64,000 nt of DNA from CAYMCO01 sp964388955 (GCA_964388955.1 CAYMCO010000002.1:161427-225426), one strand, 5' to 3'; shown: positions 27,105 through 35,960, counted from the first letter of the stretch. The notes: generated by a model not told the origin, from the letters alone. Translations and numbers: made by a program.

Positions 27105-28076
27105 ATGCATGCGATCGAGATCGATCAACTCAGACGCATATTCCACACCACCGTGGGGGTTATCCGCCGTCAAACGAAGGAGGTCCTGGCGGTGGATGAC
27201 ATCTCGTTCAGCGTCCCAGATGGGATGTTGTTCGGGTTGCTCGGTCCCAACGGCGCAGGCAAGACGACCACCGTCAAAATGCTCACCACACTGCTGCTCC
27301 CGACAAGTGGCTCCGCGCACGTGCTGGGCCACGATGTGGTGAAGGAGGCGCAGTCGATCCGCTCAGTCATTGGGTTCATCTTTGGCGGCGAGCGGGGGCT
27401 GTATTGGCGTCTCTCGGGGCAAGACAACCTGCGCTATTTTGCCAGCCTGTATCATGTCGATCCCGCCGTCAGCAAGCGCCGGATCCCCTACCTGCTCGAT
27501 CTGGTCGGGCTTGCGGATCGAGGTGATGAGAAGGTGGAGGGGTATTCTCGGGGCATGAAGCAGCGGCTGCACATCGCGCGCGCGTTGCTCCACGATCCGC
27601 AGGTGCTGTTCTTGGACGAGCCCACCATGGGGCTCGATCCGATCGGGGCAAGGGAGCTGCGGGGTATGATCCGTGACCTGCAATCAGAGCGCAAGACCAT
27701 CCTGCTCACAACGCATTACATGTTCGAAGCCGATGCGCTCTGCGACCGGATCGCGGTGATCAATCACGGGCGTATCGTTGCCCTGGATACGCCGAGCGGC
27801 CTCAAACGCCAGGTTAGCGACTTGTCTGTGATAGAGGTCGAGGTTTTCGGCATCCCCGACCGCGTGCTCCAGCGGGTCCAGGCGCTGGCTTTCATGGATT
27901 CGGTGGCGGTGGAAGATCAAGATCAGCGCCAGATCCTGGTGGCGCACTCGCCGCGTGGTTCAGAGGCAGTCCCCGACCTGCTCGCAGCGCTGGGGGATAT
28001 CAAGGTCGGCAAAGTTGCTGTGCGCGAGCCGACGTTGGAGGATGCCTACGTGCGGCTGGTGGGGGCTTCAGGATGA
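27105..28076 (+). CDS. ABC transporter ATP-binding protein (system 3)
   Basis: ATPase (323 aa) of a third ABC-2 system. Walker A GPNGAGKTT, signature YSRGMKQRLHIA, Walker B VLFLDEPTMGLDP and the switch His in LTTHYMFEADALC are present. It belongs to the DrrA-like group with a C-terminal domain. Its last bases overlap the permease start (ATGA at 28073-28076). It follows the CDF gene after 70 bp, so a common transcript is possible. Confidence 0.92.
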   Translation: MHAIEIDQLRRIFHTTVGVIRRQTKEVLAVDDISFSVPDGMLFGLLGPNGAGKTTTVKMLTTLLLPTSGSAHVLGHDVVKEAQSIRSVIGFIFGGERGLYWRLSGQDNLRYFASLYHVDPAVSKRRIPYLLDLVGLADRGDEKVEGYSRGMKQRLHIARALLHDPQVLFLDEPTMGLDPIGARELRGMIRDLQSERKTILLTTHYMFEADALCDRIAVINHGRIVALDTPSGLKRQVSDLSVIEVEVFGIPDRVLQRVQALAFMDSVAVEDQDQRQILVAHSPRGSEAVPDLLAALGDIKVGKVAVREPTLEDAYVRLVGASG

Positions 28077-28870
28077 TCGGATCGGGTCTTGGCGATCGCG
28101 TGCGGGCGATGTTCGCTGCGACGGAGATGGCCCTGCGGCAAAACGTCTTCGACAGTTTCATCTTCTTCACCGTCTTGATCCAGCCGCTGGTTATCGCCAC
28201 CCTGGCCTTGTGGATGTTGGGCGAGCGCGGGGCCGATGCAGTGGTGTTCGTCGTCGTGGGCAGCGGGATGACGGGGCTGTGGAGCAGCCTGCTGTTCATC
28301 AGCGGCAACAGCCTGAACGCCGAGCGATGGACCGGGACGTTGGAGATGATCGTCGCCCAGCCCACCCCCATCCACTGGATTGTCTTCGGCAAGAACTTGG
28401 CGCACGTGGGCCAGTCGCTCGCTTCCATGATCGTCGCCTATGCCGTTGCCGCATGGGTTTTTGGATATCACATCCAGATTTCCAGCCCCGCGCTGTTCAT
28501 TGTCTCTCTCGGGCTTCTGATTCTGGCCTTCGTCAGCTTCGGACTCATCATCGCGCCGATCTTCCTGATGAACCCGGGCATCCATGGATGGCAGAACGCC
28601 ATGGAGTTCCCGGTCTACATCCTCAGTGGATTTCTCTTCCCCATCGCCTTGCTGCCAGGCTGGACGACCCCCGCCAGCTATCTGCTGGCCCCATATTGGG
28701 GGGCGAAAGCGCTGCATGGGACCTCCAGCGGTGGTGCTTCGATAGGAGAGGTGTTGTTTTCGTGGCTCATGCTGCTGACTTTCAGCGCCTTGTACTGGTG
28801 GCTAGCGCGCAAGCTCTTCCGGCGCATGCTGGATAAAGTGCGCAAAGATGCGACGATCGGATTTCAGTAG
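28073..28870 (+). CDS. ABC-2 type permease (system 3, first subunit)
   Basis: Six-helix membrane subunit (265 aa). The cytoplasmic coupling region reads NAERWTGTLEMIVAQPTPIHW, typical of ABC2_membrane proteins. Starts by four-base overlap with the ATPase gene. The second permease follows 24 bp downstream and shares the same plan, so a heterodimeric channel is likely. The substrate is unknown. Confidence 0.88.
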   Translation: MIGSGLGDRVRAMFAATEMALRQNVFDSFIFFTVLIQPLVIATLALWMLGERGADAVVFVVVGSGMTGLWSSLLFISGNSLNAERWTGTLEMIVAQPTPIHWIVFGKNLAHVGQSLASMIVAYAVAAWVFGYHIQISSPALFIVSLGLLILAFVSFGLIIAPIFLMNPGIHGWQNAMEFPVYILSGFLFPIALLPGWTTPASYLLAPYWGAKALHGTSSGGASIGEVLFSWLMLLTFSALYWWLARKLFRRMLDKVRKDATIGFQ

Positions 28871-28894
28871 ACACGCCGGGCGCGCCCTCGGGGG

Positions 28895-29722
28895 GTGTGG
28901 CTTGCCGGATTGGGGTGGGCTTTGCGTTGGCTGTGGATGAATCTGCGCCTCTTCTTTCAGGGGGCGTTGCTTTCCTACATCGCGCTCTTTCGCTGGCTGC
29001 GGCCGGCAACGTATCTGGCATCAAAAGTCGTGATGCCGCTCAACCAGATCCTCTTCTTCACCTTTCTGGGGATCTATGCCAGCGGTCGGGACAACGCCAG
29101 CTTCTACGTTATCGGCAACGCAATCCAGGTCACCGCCGTCAGCGGGATCTATGGGGTCACAATGAGCGTGGGGACGGACCGCTGGGAAGGAACGCTTTCC
29201 TACTTGTTCGGAACGCCCGCCAACAGGTTGTTTCTATTCCTGGGGCGCGCCTTCTTCCATATCCTCGATGGCATGCTCGGGGTTGTGATGGGCTTGGCCT
29301 GGGGCGTTCTGCTGCTCGGATTGGATCTCTCTCACACGGCGCCGGGCGCGCTGGGTTTGACCATATTCGTGACCACATTGAGCACCGCGGGTCTGGGGAT
29401 GATCATGGGCTGTCTGAGCTTGATCACCAGGAATGTGTTCTTTGTGAACAACACGGTCTACTTCCTGCTGCTGATCTTCAGCGGAGCCAATATCCCCATT
29501 GAGGCGCTGCCGAGGTCCTTTGCGGTGCTCTCGCATTTTCTGCCGCTGACGCGAGGCATTGCCGCGGCACGCAGAATCATAGCGGGGGACGATCTTCAGG
29601 CCGTGGCCGGGCTGCTGGGCGGCGAATTCGGGCTGGCCCTGATCTACATCGCCCTGGGATACGGCTTCTTCCACTGGTTCGAGAGGCAGGCCAAGCGGGT
29701 CGGCTCATTGGAGGCCATCTGA
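28895..29722 (+). CDS. ABC-2 type permease (system 3, second subunit)
   Basis: Six-helix membrane subunit (275 aa) paralogous to the preceding protein, with the coupling segment TDRWEGTLSYLFGTPANRLF. The GTG at 28895 follows a GGGGG run and is the first start after the previous stop. It completes a three-gene exporter. A GC-rich hairpin lies just after the stop. Confidence 0.88.
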   Translation: MWLAGLGWALRWLWMNLRLFFQGALLSYIALFRWLRPATYLASKVVMPLNQILFFTFLGIYASGRDNASFYVIGNAIQVTAVSGIYGVTMSVGTDRWEGTLSYLFGTPANRLFLFLGRAFFHILDGMLGVVMGLAWGVLLLGLDLSHTAPGALGLTIFVTTLSTAGLGMIMGCLSLITRNVFFVNNTVYFLLLIFSGANIPIEALPRSFAVLSHFLPLTRGIAAARRIIAGDDLQAVAGLLGGEFGLALIYIALGYGFFHWFERQAKRVGSLEAI

Positions 29723-29727
29723 TCGCT

Positions 29728-29753
29728 GGGCCACCCCCATGCGGCGGGTGCCC
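29728..29753 (+). terminator. possible terminator hairpin after ABC system 3
   Basis: Arms GGGC-c-ACCC (29728-29736) and GGGTGCCC (29746-29753) can pair with one bulge, six bases after the permease stop. There is no T-run, so an intrinsic terminator is uncertain. Confidence 0.3.
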
Positions 29754-29899
29754 CCGTCGGCCTAGTGCGCGCGGGCCTCTGGATCCCCTGCCGTTGGGAT
29801 TTCATAAAGACCGGGCTGCCGGGCCGCCGCCGGTTTGAACGCGCCGGCCCGGGCGGGTGGGTTGGTCTCGAAAGTAGGCTTGTTCCCGGGTGGCTGGAC

Positions 29900-30112
29900 C
29901 TATCCCCGGCTGCGAGTCACGTAGAAGCGATAGCCGTAGTACGAGACCACCGTGAGTGCGGCGGCGACGACCAGTCCGAGGAGATAGCGCGTCTGCGACA
30001 AAAGCCCCGGGACGACTATCCCCAGCGTGACAATCGCTGCGGCGAGGATGAGAAAGGTCCCAGTCAGCCAGAAGCGCATCTTCTTCAGCCGTTCCTCTGT
30101 TTCTGTCGTCAT
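29900..30112 (-). CDS. small two-TM membrane protein, 70 aa
   Basis: Unrecognised protein with a charged N-terminus (MTTETEERLKKMRF), two hydrophobic helices (about 13-33 and 40-60) separated by a short polar turn, and a basic tail. The ATG at 30112 has GGAGGT seven bases upstream, which supports it over in-frame starts further out. It is isolated and its function is unknown. Confidence 0.65.
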   Translation of the reverse strand: MTTETEERLKKMRFWLTGTFLILAAAIVTLGIVVPGLLSQTRYLLGLVVAAALTVVSYYGYRFYVTRSRG

Positions 30113-30564
30113 GATCTGACCTCCATACTCCATCGTGCTTGGCCTGTGGACGGGCTCCCCATCGGCGACTAGTCTGTGGAAGCGGCGGCTCGTCCCTTGC
30201 GATGCCCGTCGCATTCCCCCCCGCACGCTTCTCCATGATACATAAGTAGGCCGTTCTTTCGATCCACACGCAGGTCCTATTCTTCGCGGGCGCCCCTGTC
30301 ATGAAGCTTCGCTTCGGCGCCAGGAAGAGATTGGCGTCTCCATATGCCGCTGAACCGGGGTTCGCCTTGTGGAGTCACGAAGCTCTGCTTCGTGCACATG
30401 CGGAGCATGTGTCCACCCTCTCGCGTCGCGCTTGGAGCGGGGCTCCACTTTGCCTCCCCCCCGCGTTTACAGGACCCGCGCCTTCGCCCCGGGGTGCGAG
30501 GCGGGGCTGCAATTGAGAGGGGCTCGCCTGCCCCCAGGGGGTACCCAGAATGGCGGCGCCAGGA

Positions 30565-30587
30565 GGCAATTCATGAATTGCCCCTAC
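30565..30587. repeat. REP-like palindrome, GGCAATTCATGAATTGCC type
   Basis: Perfect 18-bp palindrome at 30565-30582, continued on the right by CCTAC; the matching GTAGG on the left has decayed. It belongs to the same border class as 7330-7357. Confidence 0.75.
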
Positions 30588-30681
30588 GCGTTGTGCGGGA
30601 GGCTGCTGAGGGATCTTCTTCTGGGCGGTTCTAACCGCGGCCCTCGCTGTGCGACCTGGGCTCCAATCAGTGCGGGCCTGT

Positions 30682-30710
30682 GTAGAGACGCCCCGCCGGG
30701 GCGTCTCTAC
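30682..30710. repeat. REP-like palindrome, GTAGAGACGCCCC type
   Basis: 13-base arms GTAGAGACGCCCC and complement around GCC, perfect. A half copy of the same arm lies at about 7413. Confidence 0.85.
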
Positions 30711-30786
30711 GCTGCTGGGGCAGGGGTGGGGGCGAATAGGAGACCGGCGCATATTCGCCCGCTAGGATCCAAGGGCAACGTGCATC

Positions 30787-30814
30787 GTAGAGACGTTGCT
30801 TGCAACGTCTCTAC
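30787..30814. repeat. REP-like palindrome, GTAGAGACG type
   Basis: Same 13-base arms as the element at 7259-7286, with TT instead of AT in the centre; perfect otherwise. Confidence 0.9.
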
Positions 30815-31232
30815 GGCAGCGCGGTGTAATTTCGTCTTTGGCGGGGAATGCGGGTTGTGTTCGAATGAGGGGCGGCGCGTCCGGATGAGGGGGCCGGGGT
30901 AGGTCGACAGATGACGAATTCGGCCTTGTGGGGATGGCTTCTCCGCGTCGCGCTAGAGCGAGTTGTGAATTGCTCGTACAACTTCTGGATGATGCCTGAC
31001 AGGGAGCTGAGCCCCGTCACCCGCGACCTCGAGGTCCGGCGGCGAGAAAGCCCGCCAAGGGTGGAGCCCGGCGCAGCGCGCATTTGTAGGCCGGGTTTGC
31101 CAGCTGGCTGTTTCCTGTGCAGGGCCGCGGCAAAGGGCAAGCGCGGCGCACGCCATGAGATCTCGCGATCGACGATCTGCCCCATCGCCAGAGCTTTTCG
31201 CTTGTGGCTTGGCGCTTACCGCTTCTCGCTGC

Positions 31233-32024
31233 CTACAACCGCTTCCGTACGATCAGTGTGCCCACTTGCTCGCCGCGAAGGGCAGCGAGCAGCGCGCCCG
31301 GCTCCTGAGCCGAGAAGATGCGCACCTGAGCGTCGGGCAGCGCGCTGGCCAGGGCAAGGGCTTGCTGCACTTTATCCTGCATCCCGCCGGTGACATCCAC
31401 CTCGGCGGCGGGCTGAAGGCGGATGTGGCGGACATCCTCGGGGGCGAGCTGGGGGAGGATCTGATCGGAGTGTGGATAGTCCACATAGACGCCCGGCTCA
31501 ATGCCGGCCAGCAGCACGCGCGAAGGGCGAAGCCGCGGGGCGAGGTAGTTGAAGACCTGCTCGGTCGAGATGATGCAGGATCCTTGAGAGATGTCGAATC
31601 CGACGTCTCCGTATACCACGGGGGTCAGGCCGGCATCCAGCGCCTGCTCGATCGGAGCGACCGATAGGTCAACGATCTCCCCACCTTCGCACAGCGCGGA
31701 CGCTGAGGGGGGGAATGACAGGGCGGCCACCCCCGCCTTGCGCAGCGCGCCCATCACGATCAGGTTCAACTGCTGGGCGGACGCCCATACCTCCGTAAAG
31801 CCAATCCAATCCTCTGGGGTGGAGGCGCCTTTGTGGGTGCCGTATTTTGCCGCGGCCCGATGGCCGAAGGAGCCGGAACCATGCCCGACCAACAGCGGGG
31901 TCTCCGGGTTCTCCACGAGGGATTCGAGGATCTCCTCTGCCATCTGTCTGATCATCCGCACCCTGGGAATCTCGGGCTGGGACTTGTCTGTGATCAGTGA
32001 ACCGCCGAGTTTGAGGAAGATCAT
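31233..32024 (-). CDS. ipk: isopentenyl phosphate kinase
   Basis: Amino-acid-kinase-fold enzyme (263 aa) that phosphorylates isopentenyl phosphate to isopentenyl diphosphate, the last step of the alternative mevalonate route known from archaea and some Chloroflexi. The N-terminus FLKLGGSLITDK and the glycine/histidine segment GHGSGSFGH, which carries the family's catalytic His, are clear; GGMQDKV marks the nucleotide site. The ATG at 32024 has GGAGG upstream and overlaps the mevalonate kinase stop by four bases. The required phosphomevalonate decarboxylase is not in the window. Confidence 0.93.
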   Translation of the reverse strand: MIFLKLGGSLITDKSQPEIPRVRMIRQMAEEILESLVENPETPLLVGHGSGSFGHRAAAKYGTHKGASTPEDWIGFTEVWASAQQLNLIVMGALRKAGVAALSFPPSASALCEGGEIVDLSVAPIEQALDAGLTPVVYGDVGFDISQGSCIISTEQVFNYLAPRLRPSRVLLAGIEPGVYVDYPHSDQILPQLAPEDVRHIRLQPAAEVDVTGGMQDKVQQALALASALPDAQVRIFSAQEPGALLAALRGEQVGTLIVRKRL

Positions 32025-32956
32025 CCTTCGACCTCCACCAGATATGTCCAAACCGCCCCCGCAGCCTCCAGGGCGGATCGAATTCCCTCCCGTTGGCCAT
32101 TGGGGCAGAGGGCGATCATGATGCCGCCAAGGCCCGCGCCGGAGAGCTTGGCCCCCAGAGCACCAGCATCCCTGGCGGCCGCGACGAGCCTCCGCAGGGG
32201 TTCTGTGCTGACGTGCAATCGCTCAAGAAGCGTCTGGTTCTCATCCATCAAGCGCCCAACAATAGACGTCTCGTCATCGATCAGGCTTTGGCGCGCGGCG
32301 CGTGCGATGGCGCCGATCTGGTCGAAGATCCCTTCGTACGTCGGTGGATCCCGCTGCCATGCCTTCCGAACCATCCCCACCGCCTCCCGAGTGGGCGAAG
32401 CGACGCCGGTGTCCCCGATCGCGAGCTGCAGGCTCCCCCGGATTGCGAAGGGCTCCGGGCCCCCATCCTGCGTGAAATACACACCTCTTTCGTAGGTGAT
32501 CACGGTGTTGTCAATGCCGGAGGGCGTGCCGTGATGCAGGCGCTCGACCTCGAAGGCCAAATTGGAGATCTGCCGCTCCGGCAATGGCCGTCCCAGGTGA
32601 CGGCTGAGCGCCCGGGCCAGGGCCACGGAGACCGCGGCCCCAGATCCCATCCCCGCGGCGATGGGGATATCGGAACGCACCCGGATGCGCAGATCAGAAC
32701 CTTCGGCGTTCACTGCCGACTGCGTGAGATCCACGATCCGCCGCAGGGGGTGATCTGGATCTAATTCGTGTAGCCATGCATCCAACTCGATGGCTGGCGC
32801 CAGCAGCCGGATGCCTTGGGCGTTGGAGCTCGATATCGGTTCGATTTCCACCGAGGCTCTTAGCTGGGGGAGCGGGACGGCGATGGCGGGCCGCCCATAC
32901 ACCACCGCGTGCTCACCGAAGAGGATGCATTTGCCAGGGGCGCTGGCCTGAGTCAT
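32021..32956 (-). CDS. mvk: mevalonate kinase
   Basis: GHMP-family kinase (311 aa) converting mevalonate to mevalonate 5-phosphate. It has the substrate segment APGKCILFGEHAVVYGRPA, the phosphate loop PIAAGMGSGAAVSVALA, and the C-terminal GAKLSGAGLGGIMIAL motif. The ATG at 32956 overlaps the UbiA stop (ATGA) and its own stop overlaps ipk in the same way, so all three are translationally coupled. With ipk it marks a mevalonate-type isoprenoid pathway rather than the MEP route alone. Confidence 0.95.
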   Translation of the reverse strand: MTQASAPGKCILFGEHAVVYGRPAIAVPLPQLRASVEIEPISSSNAQGIRLLAPAIELDAWLHELDPDHPLRRIVDLTQSAVNAEGSDLRIRVRSDIPIAAGMGSGAAVSVALARALSRHLGRPLPERQISNLAFEVERLHHGTPSGIDNTVITYERGVYFTQDGGPEPFAIRGSLQLAIGDTGVASPTREAVGMVRKAWQRDPPTYEGIFDQIGAIARAARQSLIDDETSIVGRLMDENQTLLERLHVSTEPLRRLVAAARDAGALGAKLSGAGLGGIMIALCPNGQREGIRSALEAAGAVWTYLVEVEG

Positions 32957-33825
32957 GTGCCGAGGTATAGAATGCCGACGGCCGTCAAGCCCCACAAGAC
33001 GACGGTGGCGATCAAGGGCCTGTCGCTGAGCACGACTTCCTCAGGGGCTCCGCCCGCGCCCTCAACATGGATCAGATGCAGGTAGCGAAAGATGCCGTAG
33101 AGCACGAAGGGGATGGTGAGCATCATGGTGTGATTCACAGGCAGGTTCTCGGCCGAGAAAGTATAAAGGGAATAGGCAACGATGGTGGTGCTCGATACGA
33201 TCACGATCAACTGATCCAGGAAAGGGATTGTATATCCGTCCAGAACACGGCGGTGATTCTTTGCGTTCTCCATCAGGAGGGAGATCTCCGCCCGCCGCTT
33301 CCCGAAGCCGATGAACAGGGAGAGGAGGGTGGTGCACACGTATAACCAGGGTGAGAAGCGCTCCACGGTGATCAACGCCACGCCGGCGCCCACCCGGAGC
33401 AGGAAGCCCGCTGCGACCAAGAATACATCGATGATGGGCACATGCTTGAGACGCCCGGAGTAGAGCACATTGATGATGACATAGGTCAGCACGATCGAGC
33501 CAAAGCGAAGATCGAGGAGAAACGCCAGCACCAAGGTCAGGGCGGCCAAGAAGGCGCTGGCCCCGCGCGCTGCCGGGATCGGCACCTGGCCAGCGGCGAT
33601 CGGCCGGCGCCTTTTCAACGGATGCTGGCGATCATTCTCCACATCCGCGATATCGTTCCAGATGTAGACCGCGCCAGAGGCCAGGATGAGAATGAGGAAG
33701 CCCGCAGTGACCCGCACCAGCGGGCCGATATGCAGTAGTTGACGGTCGAACACCAGCGCGGCGAAGATAAATGCGTTCTTCGGCCACTGCTTGGGACGCA
33801 TTGATCGGATCAGACCGGTGAGCAT
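32953..33825 (-). CDS. UbiA-family prenyltransferase, DPPR-synthase-like
   Basis: Polytopic prenyltransferase (290 aa). LIRSMRPKQWPKNAFIFAAL, the first Asp motif NDIADVENDRQHPLKRRRPIAAG and the early IDVFLVAAGFLLRVGAG match decaprenyl-phosphate 5-phosphoribosyltransferases, which put a phosphoribosyl group on a polyprenyl phosphate. A different aromatic acceptor cannot be excluded. The ATG at 33825 was chosen because family similarity begins right there, although no good ribosome site is visible; the longer frame would overlap tlyA. Downstream mvk and ipk overlap it, tying prenyl supply to use. Confidence 0.87.
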   Translation of the reverse strand: MLTGLIRSMRPKQWPKNAFIFAALVFDRQLLHIGPLVRVTAGFLILILASGAVYIWNDIADVENDRQHPLKRRRPIAAGQVPIPAARGASAFLAALTLVLAFLLDLRFGSIVLTYVIINVLYSGRLKHVPIIDVFLVAAGFLLRVGAGVALITVERFSPWLYVCTTLLSLFIGFGKRRAEISLLMENAKNHRRVLDGYTIPFLDQLIVIVSSTTIVAYSLYTFSAENLPVNHTMMLTIPFVLYGIFRYLHLIHVEGAGGAPEEVVLSDRPLIATVVLWGLTAVGILYLGT

Positions 33826-33840
33826 ATTAACGATGTTAAT
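33826..33840. promoter_or_regulatory. 15-bp palindrome at the ubiA start, possible operator
   Basis: ATTAAC-GAT-GTTAAT is a perfect, AT-rich palindrome in GC-rich surroundings, directly upstream of the prenyltransferase ATG and in the divergent interval with tlyA. A regulator-binding role is inference. Confidence 0.4.
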
Positions 33841-33908
33841 CGCTACCCCCGTGAAGAGCAAGAGAAGCAGGGCTGGCGCTTGGGTACCAAGACCTTGTTG
33901 AGGTGCAG

Positions 33909-33914
33909 TAGAAT
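33909..33914 (+). promoter_or_regulatory. -10 box (TAGAAT) of tlyA, probably leaderless
   Basis: TAGAAT ends six bases before the tlyA ATG, the spacing expected when transcription starts at the start codon. No ribosome site is present. Confidence 0.5.
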
Positions 33915-33920
33915 CGGTCC

Positions 33921-34700
33921 ATGGCAAGAGGCGAACGATTGGATGTGCTGCTGGTGCAGCGCGGCCTTGCGGAGAGCCGCAGCTTGGCCCAGAAGTTGAT
34001 TATGGCAGGCGAGGTGCGCGTGGATGGCGAGGTCGCGGTGAAGCCATCCCAGCGCATCGATCCTACGTCGGACCTCCATGTCGGGGGGCGGCCGAGGTAC
34101 GTGTCTCGGGGGGGAGAGAAGCTCGCATTCGCGCTCGAGCATTTTCCCGTGTCAGTGGAGGGGCGGATTTGCGCCGACGTAGGCGCTTCAACCGGCGGGT
34201 TCACCGACTGTCTACTGCAGCACGGCGCGGCACGCGTGTACGCCATCGATGCCGGCCACGGGCAGCTTCATTGGAAACTGCGGAACCACCCAGGGGTGGT
34301 GGTACTGGAGCGTACAAACGCGCGCTATCTGGAAGCCCTGCCGGAACCGATATCGCTTGTCACCATGGACGTATCCTTCATCTCCCTGCGGCTGGTTTTC
34401 CCCGCCGTCAGTGAATGGTTGGCGGAGGGCGGGGAAGTGGTCGCCCTGGTCAAGCCTCAGTTCGAGGCCACGCCGGCGGATGTTCGCAGGGGAGGCGTGG
34501 TCCGAGATGTGGCCGTTCGCAGGGCGGTGTTGGGACAGGTGATAGCCGCTGCACGCCAGCACGGATTGATGGCGCAAGCAGTGCTGCGGTCTCCGCTGAA
34601 GGGACCGAAAGGGAACGTGGAGTTCCTGTTGGGCTGCAAGCTCAATGGCCCCGACATTGACACGGATGTGTTGATCTCCGCTCTCTTTGCCTCTCCCTGA
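33921..34700 (+). CDS. tlyA: TlyA family rRNA 2'-O-methyltransferase
   Basis: Methyltransferase (259 aa) that in characterised members 2'-O-methylates cytidines of 16S and 23S rRNA, with a haemolysin name from older work. An N-terminal S4 RNA-binding domain (residues 4-63, ERLDVLLVQRGLAESRS) is followed by the linker YVSRGGEKL and an FtsJ-like fold with the SAM motif DVGASTGGFTDCLL. VALVKPQFEA and the late GNVEFLLG complete it. It diverges from the isoprenoid operon and sits alone. Confidence 0.94.
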   Translation: MARGERLDVLLVQRGLAESRSLAQKLIMAGEVRVDGEVAVKPSQRIDPTSDLHVGGRPRYVSRGGEKLAFALEHFPVSVEGRICADVGASTGGFTDCLLQHGAARVYAIDAGHGQLHWKLRNHPGVVVLERTNARYLEALPEPISLVTMDVSFISLRLVFPAVSEWLAEGGEVVALVKPQFEATPADVRRGGVVRDVAVRRAVLGQVIAAARQHGLMAQAVLRSPLKGPKGNVEFLLGCKLNGPDIDTDVLISALFASP

Positions 34701-34859
34701 GCGTGCATATCGCAAGGTGTCTCCGTCAGGTATACTTCGGGGGATTGTTTTAAGGATCGCGGTGCTGTGCATCAAGCGGGACTGATGGGTTAATGGTGGA
34801 ATTCCCTTTCCCGCGGTACTCTTGGTGGTGCGAACTAGGGTGGAAGAAAGGAGCGATGC

Positions 34860-35885
34860 ATGCGAGTGCTTGTCACCGGCGGGGCCGGATTTATCGGCGC
34901 CAATACAGTGGATCGCCTGCTGAACAATGGGCATGAGGTGGCGGTGATTGATGACCTCTCCCGGAGGGGGAGTGAGCGGAATCTCGACTGGCTGAAGGAG
35001 AGGCATGGCGAATTCCCCTTCTATCGTCTCGATGTCCGCGATTATGGACGCATGCTCGACACAATCGGCGAGCACGGCGATGTGCACTTGATTCTGCACT
35101 TTGCCGCCCAGGTCGCGGTGACGACCTCGGTCGACGAACCCCGCAGAGATTTCGAGATTAACGCCCTGGGTGCGTTCAACGTTCTCGAGGCAGTGCGGGA
35201 GTTGGGCCTCGATCCGGTGCTGATGTACAGTTCCACCAACAAGGTCTACGGCGCGCTTTCACATATGCGAATTATCGAGGAGGAAACTCGGTATCGCTAC
35301 GCGGATTCTGACGCCGGAGTGTCCGAGAAAACGCCGATGGATTTCTACTCTCCGTACGGCTGCTCCAAAGGGACCGCCGACCAGTACTTCCGGGACTATC
35401 ATCGTATCTATGGACTGCGCACGATTGTCTTTCGCAACTCATGCATATATGGCCCGCGCCAGTTTGGGGTGGAAGATCAGGGATGGGTGGCGTGGTTTGT
35501 GATTGCAGCCGTGTTAGGGCGCCCGATCACGATATACGGTGATGGAAAGCAAGTGCGCGACCTGCTCTATGTGGATGACCTGATCGACGCCATGCTGATG
35601 GCGGTCGAGCATGCCGGTTCGACGGCCGGCGAGATCTACAACATCGGCGGAGGGCCGGGAAACAGCATATCGATCTGGAAGGAGTTCGGCCCTATACTGA
35701 GCGAGTTGCTGGGGGCGGAGATCCCCGTAGGCCGTGGCGAATGGCGACCGGGTGATCAGCCCCTGTATGTCAGCGATATCTCCAAAGCGCGTCAGGACTT
35801 CGGCTGGGCCCCGAAAGTCGGGGTGAGGGAGGGGGTGGGGAGATTGGTGGAGTGGGTGCGGGCGAACCCGGAGTTGTTCGATTGA
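34860..35885 (+). CDS. NAD-dependent epimerase, CDP-paratose 2-epimerase-like
   Basis: Extended short-chain dehydrogenase (341 aa) acting on a nucleotide sugar. NAD fingerprint GGAGFIG at residues 7-13; catalytic block YSPYGCSKGTADQYF (Tyr-x3-Lys) and SSTNKVYG. SSTNKVYG and the CSKG wording are characteristic of CDP-tyvelose/CDP-paratose 2-epimerases. The exact sugar is uncertain. AAGGAG six bases upstream supports the ATG at 34860. It opens the envelope-glycan run that continues to 50533. Confidence 0.88.
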   Translation: MRVLVTGGAGFIGANTVDRLLNNGHEVAVIDDLSRRGSERNLDWLKERHGEFPFYRLDVRDYGRMLDTIGEHGDVHLILHFAAQVAVTTSVDEPRRDFEINALGAFNVLEAVRELGLDPVLMYSSTNKVYGALSHMRIIEEETRYRYADSDAGVSEKTPMDFYSPYGCSKGTADQYFRDYHRIYGLRTIVFRNSCIYGPRQFGVEDQGWVAWFVIAAVLGRPITIYGDGKQVRDLLYVDDLIDAMLMAVEHAGSTAGEIYNIGGGPGNSISIWKEFGPILSELLGAEIPVGRGEWRPGDQPLYVSDISKARQDFGWAPKVGVREGVGRLVEWVRANPELFD

Positions 35886-35955
35886 GGTTGTGCATCCGCC
35901 GGGCGCTTCCCGGGCCGATCTGCATGCCGGCCTGCCCCAGGCATTTTGCTACTGT

Positions 35956-35960
35956 AGGAG
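35956..35960 (+). promoter_or_regulatory. ribosome binding site pointing to a CTG start
   Basis: AGGAG followed after eight bases by CTG at 35969-35971, in frame with the AglD-like gene and two codons after an in-frame stop (TGA at 35963-35965). Confidence 0.55.

Larger units (their letters stand above)
30113..31232. other. gene-free, repeat-rich stretch
   Basis: No supported gene over about 1.1 kb. It contains at least three GTAG-bordered palindromes, listed separately, and a partial copy of the TTGTAGGCCGGGTTTGC element (about 31084-31105) also found at 13125 and 13232. Confidence 0.6.
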
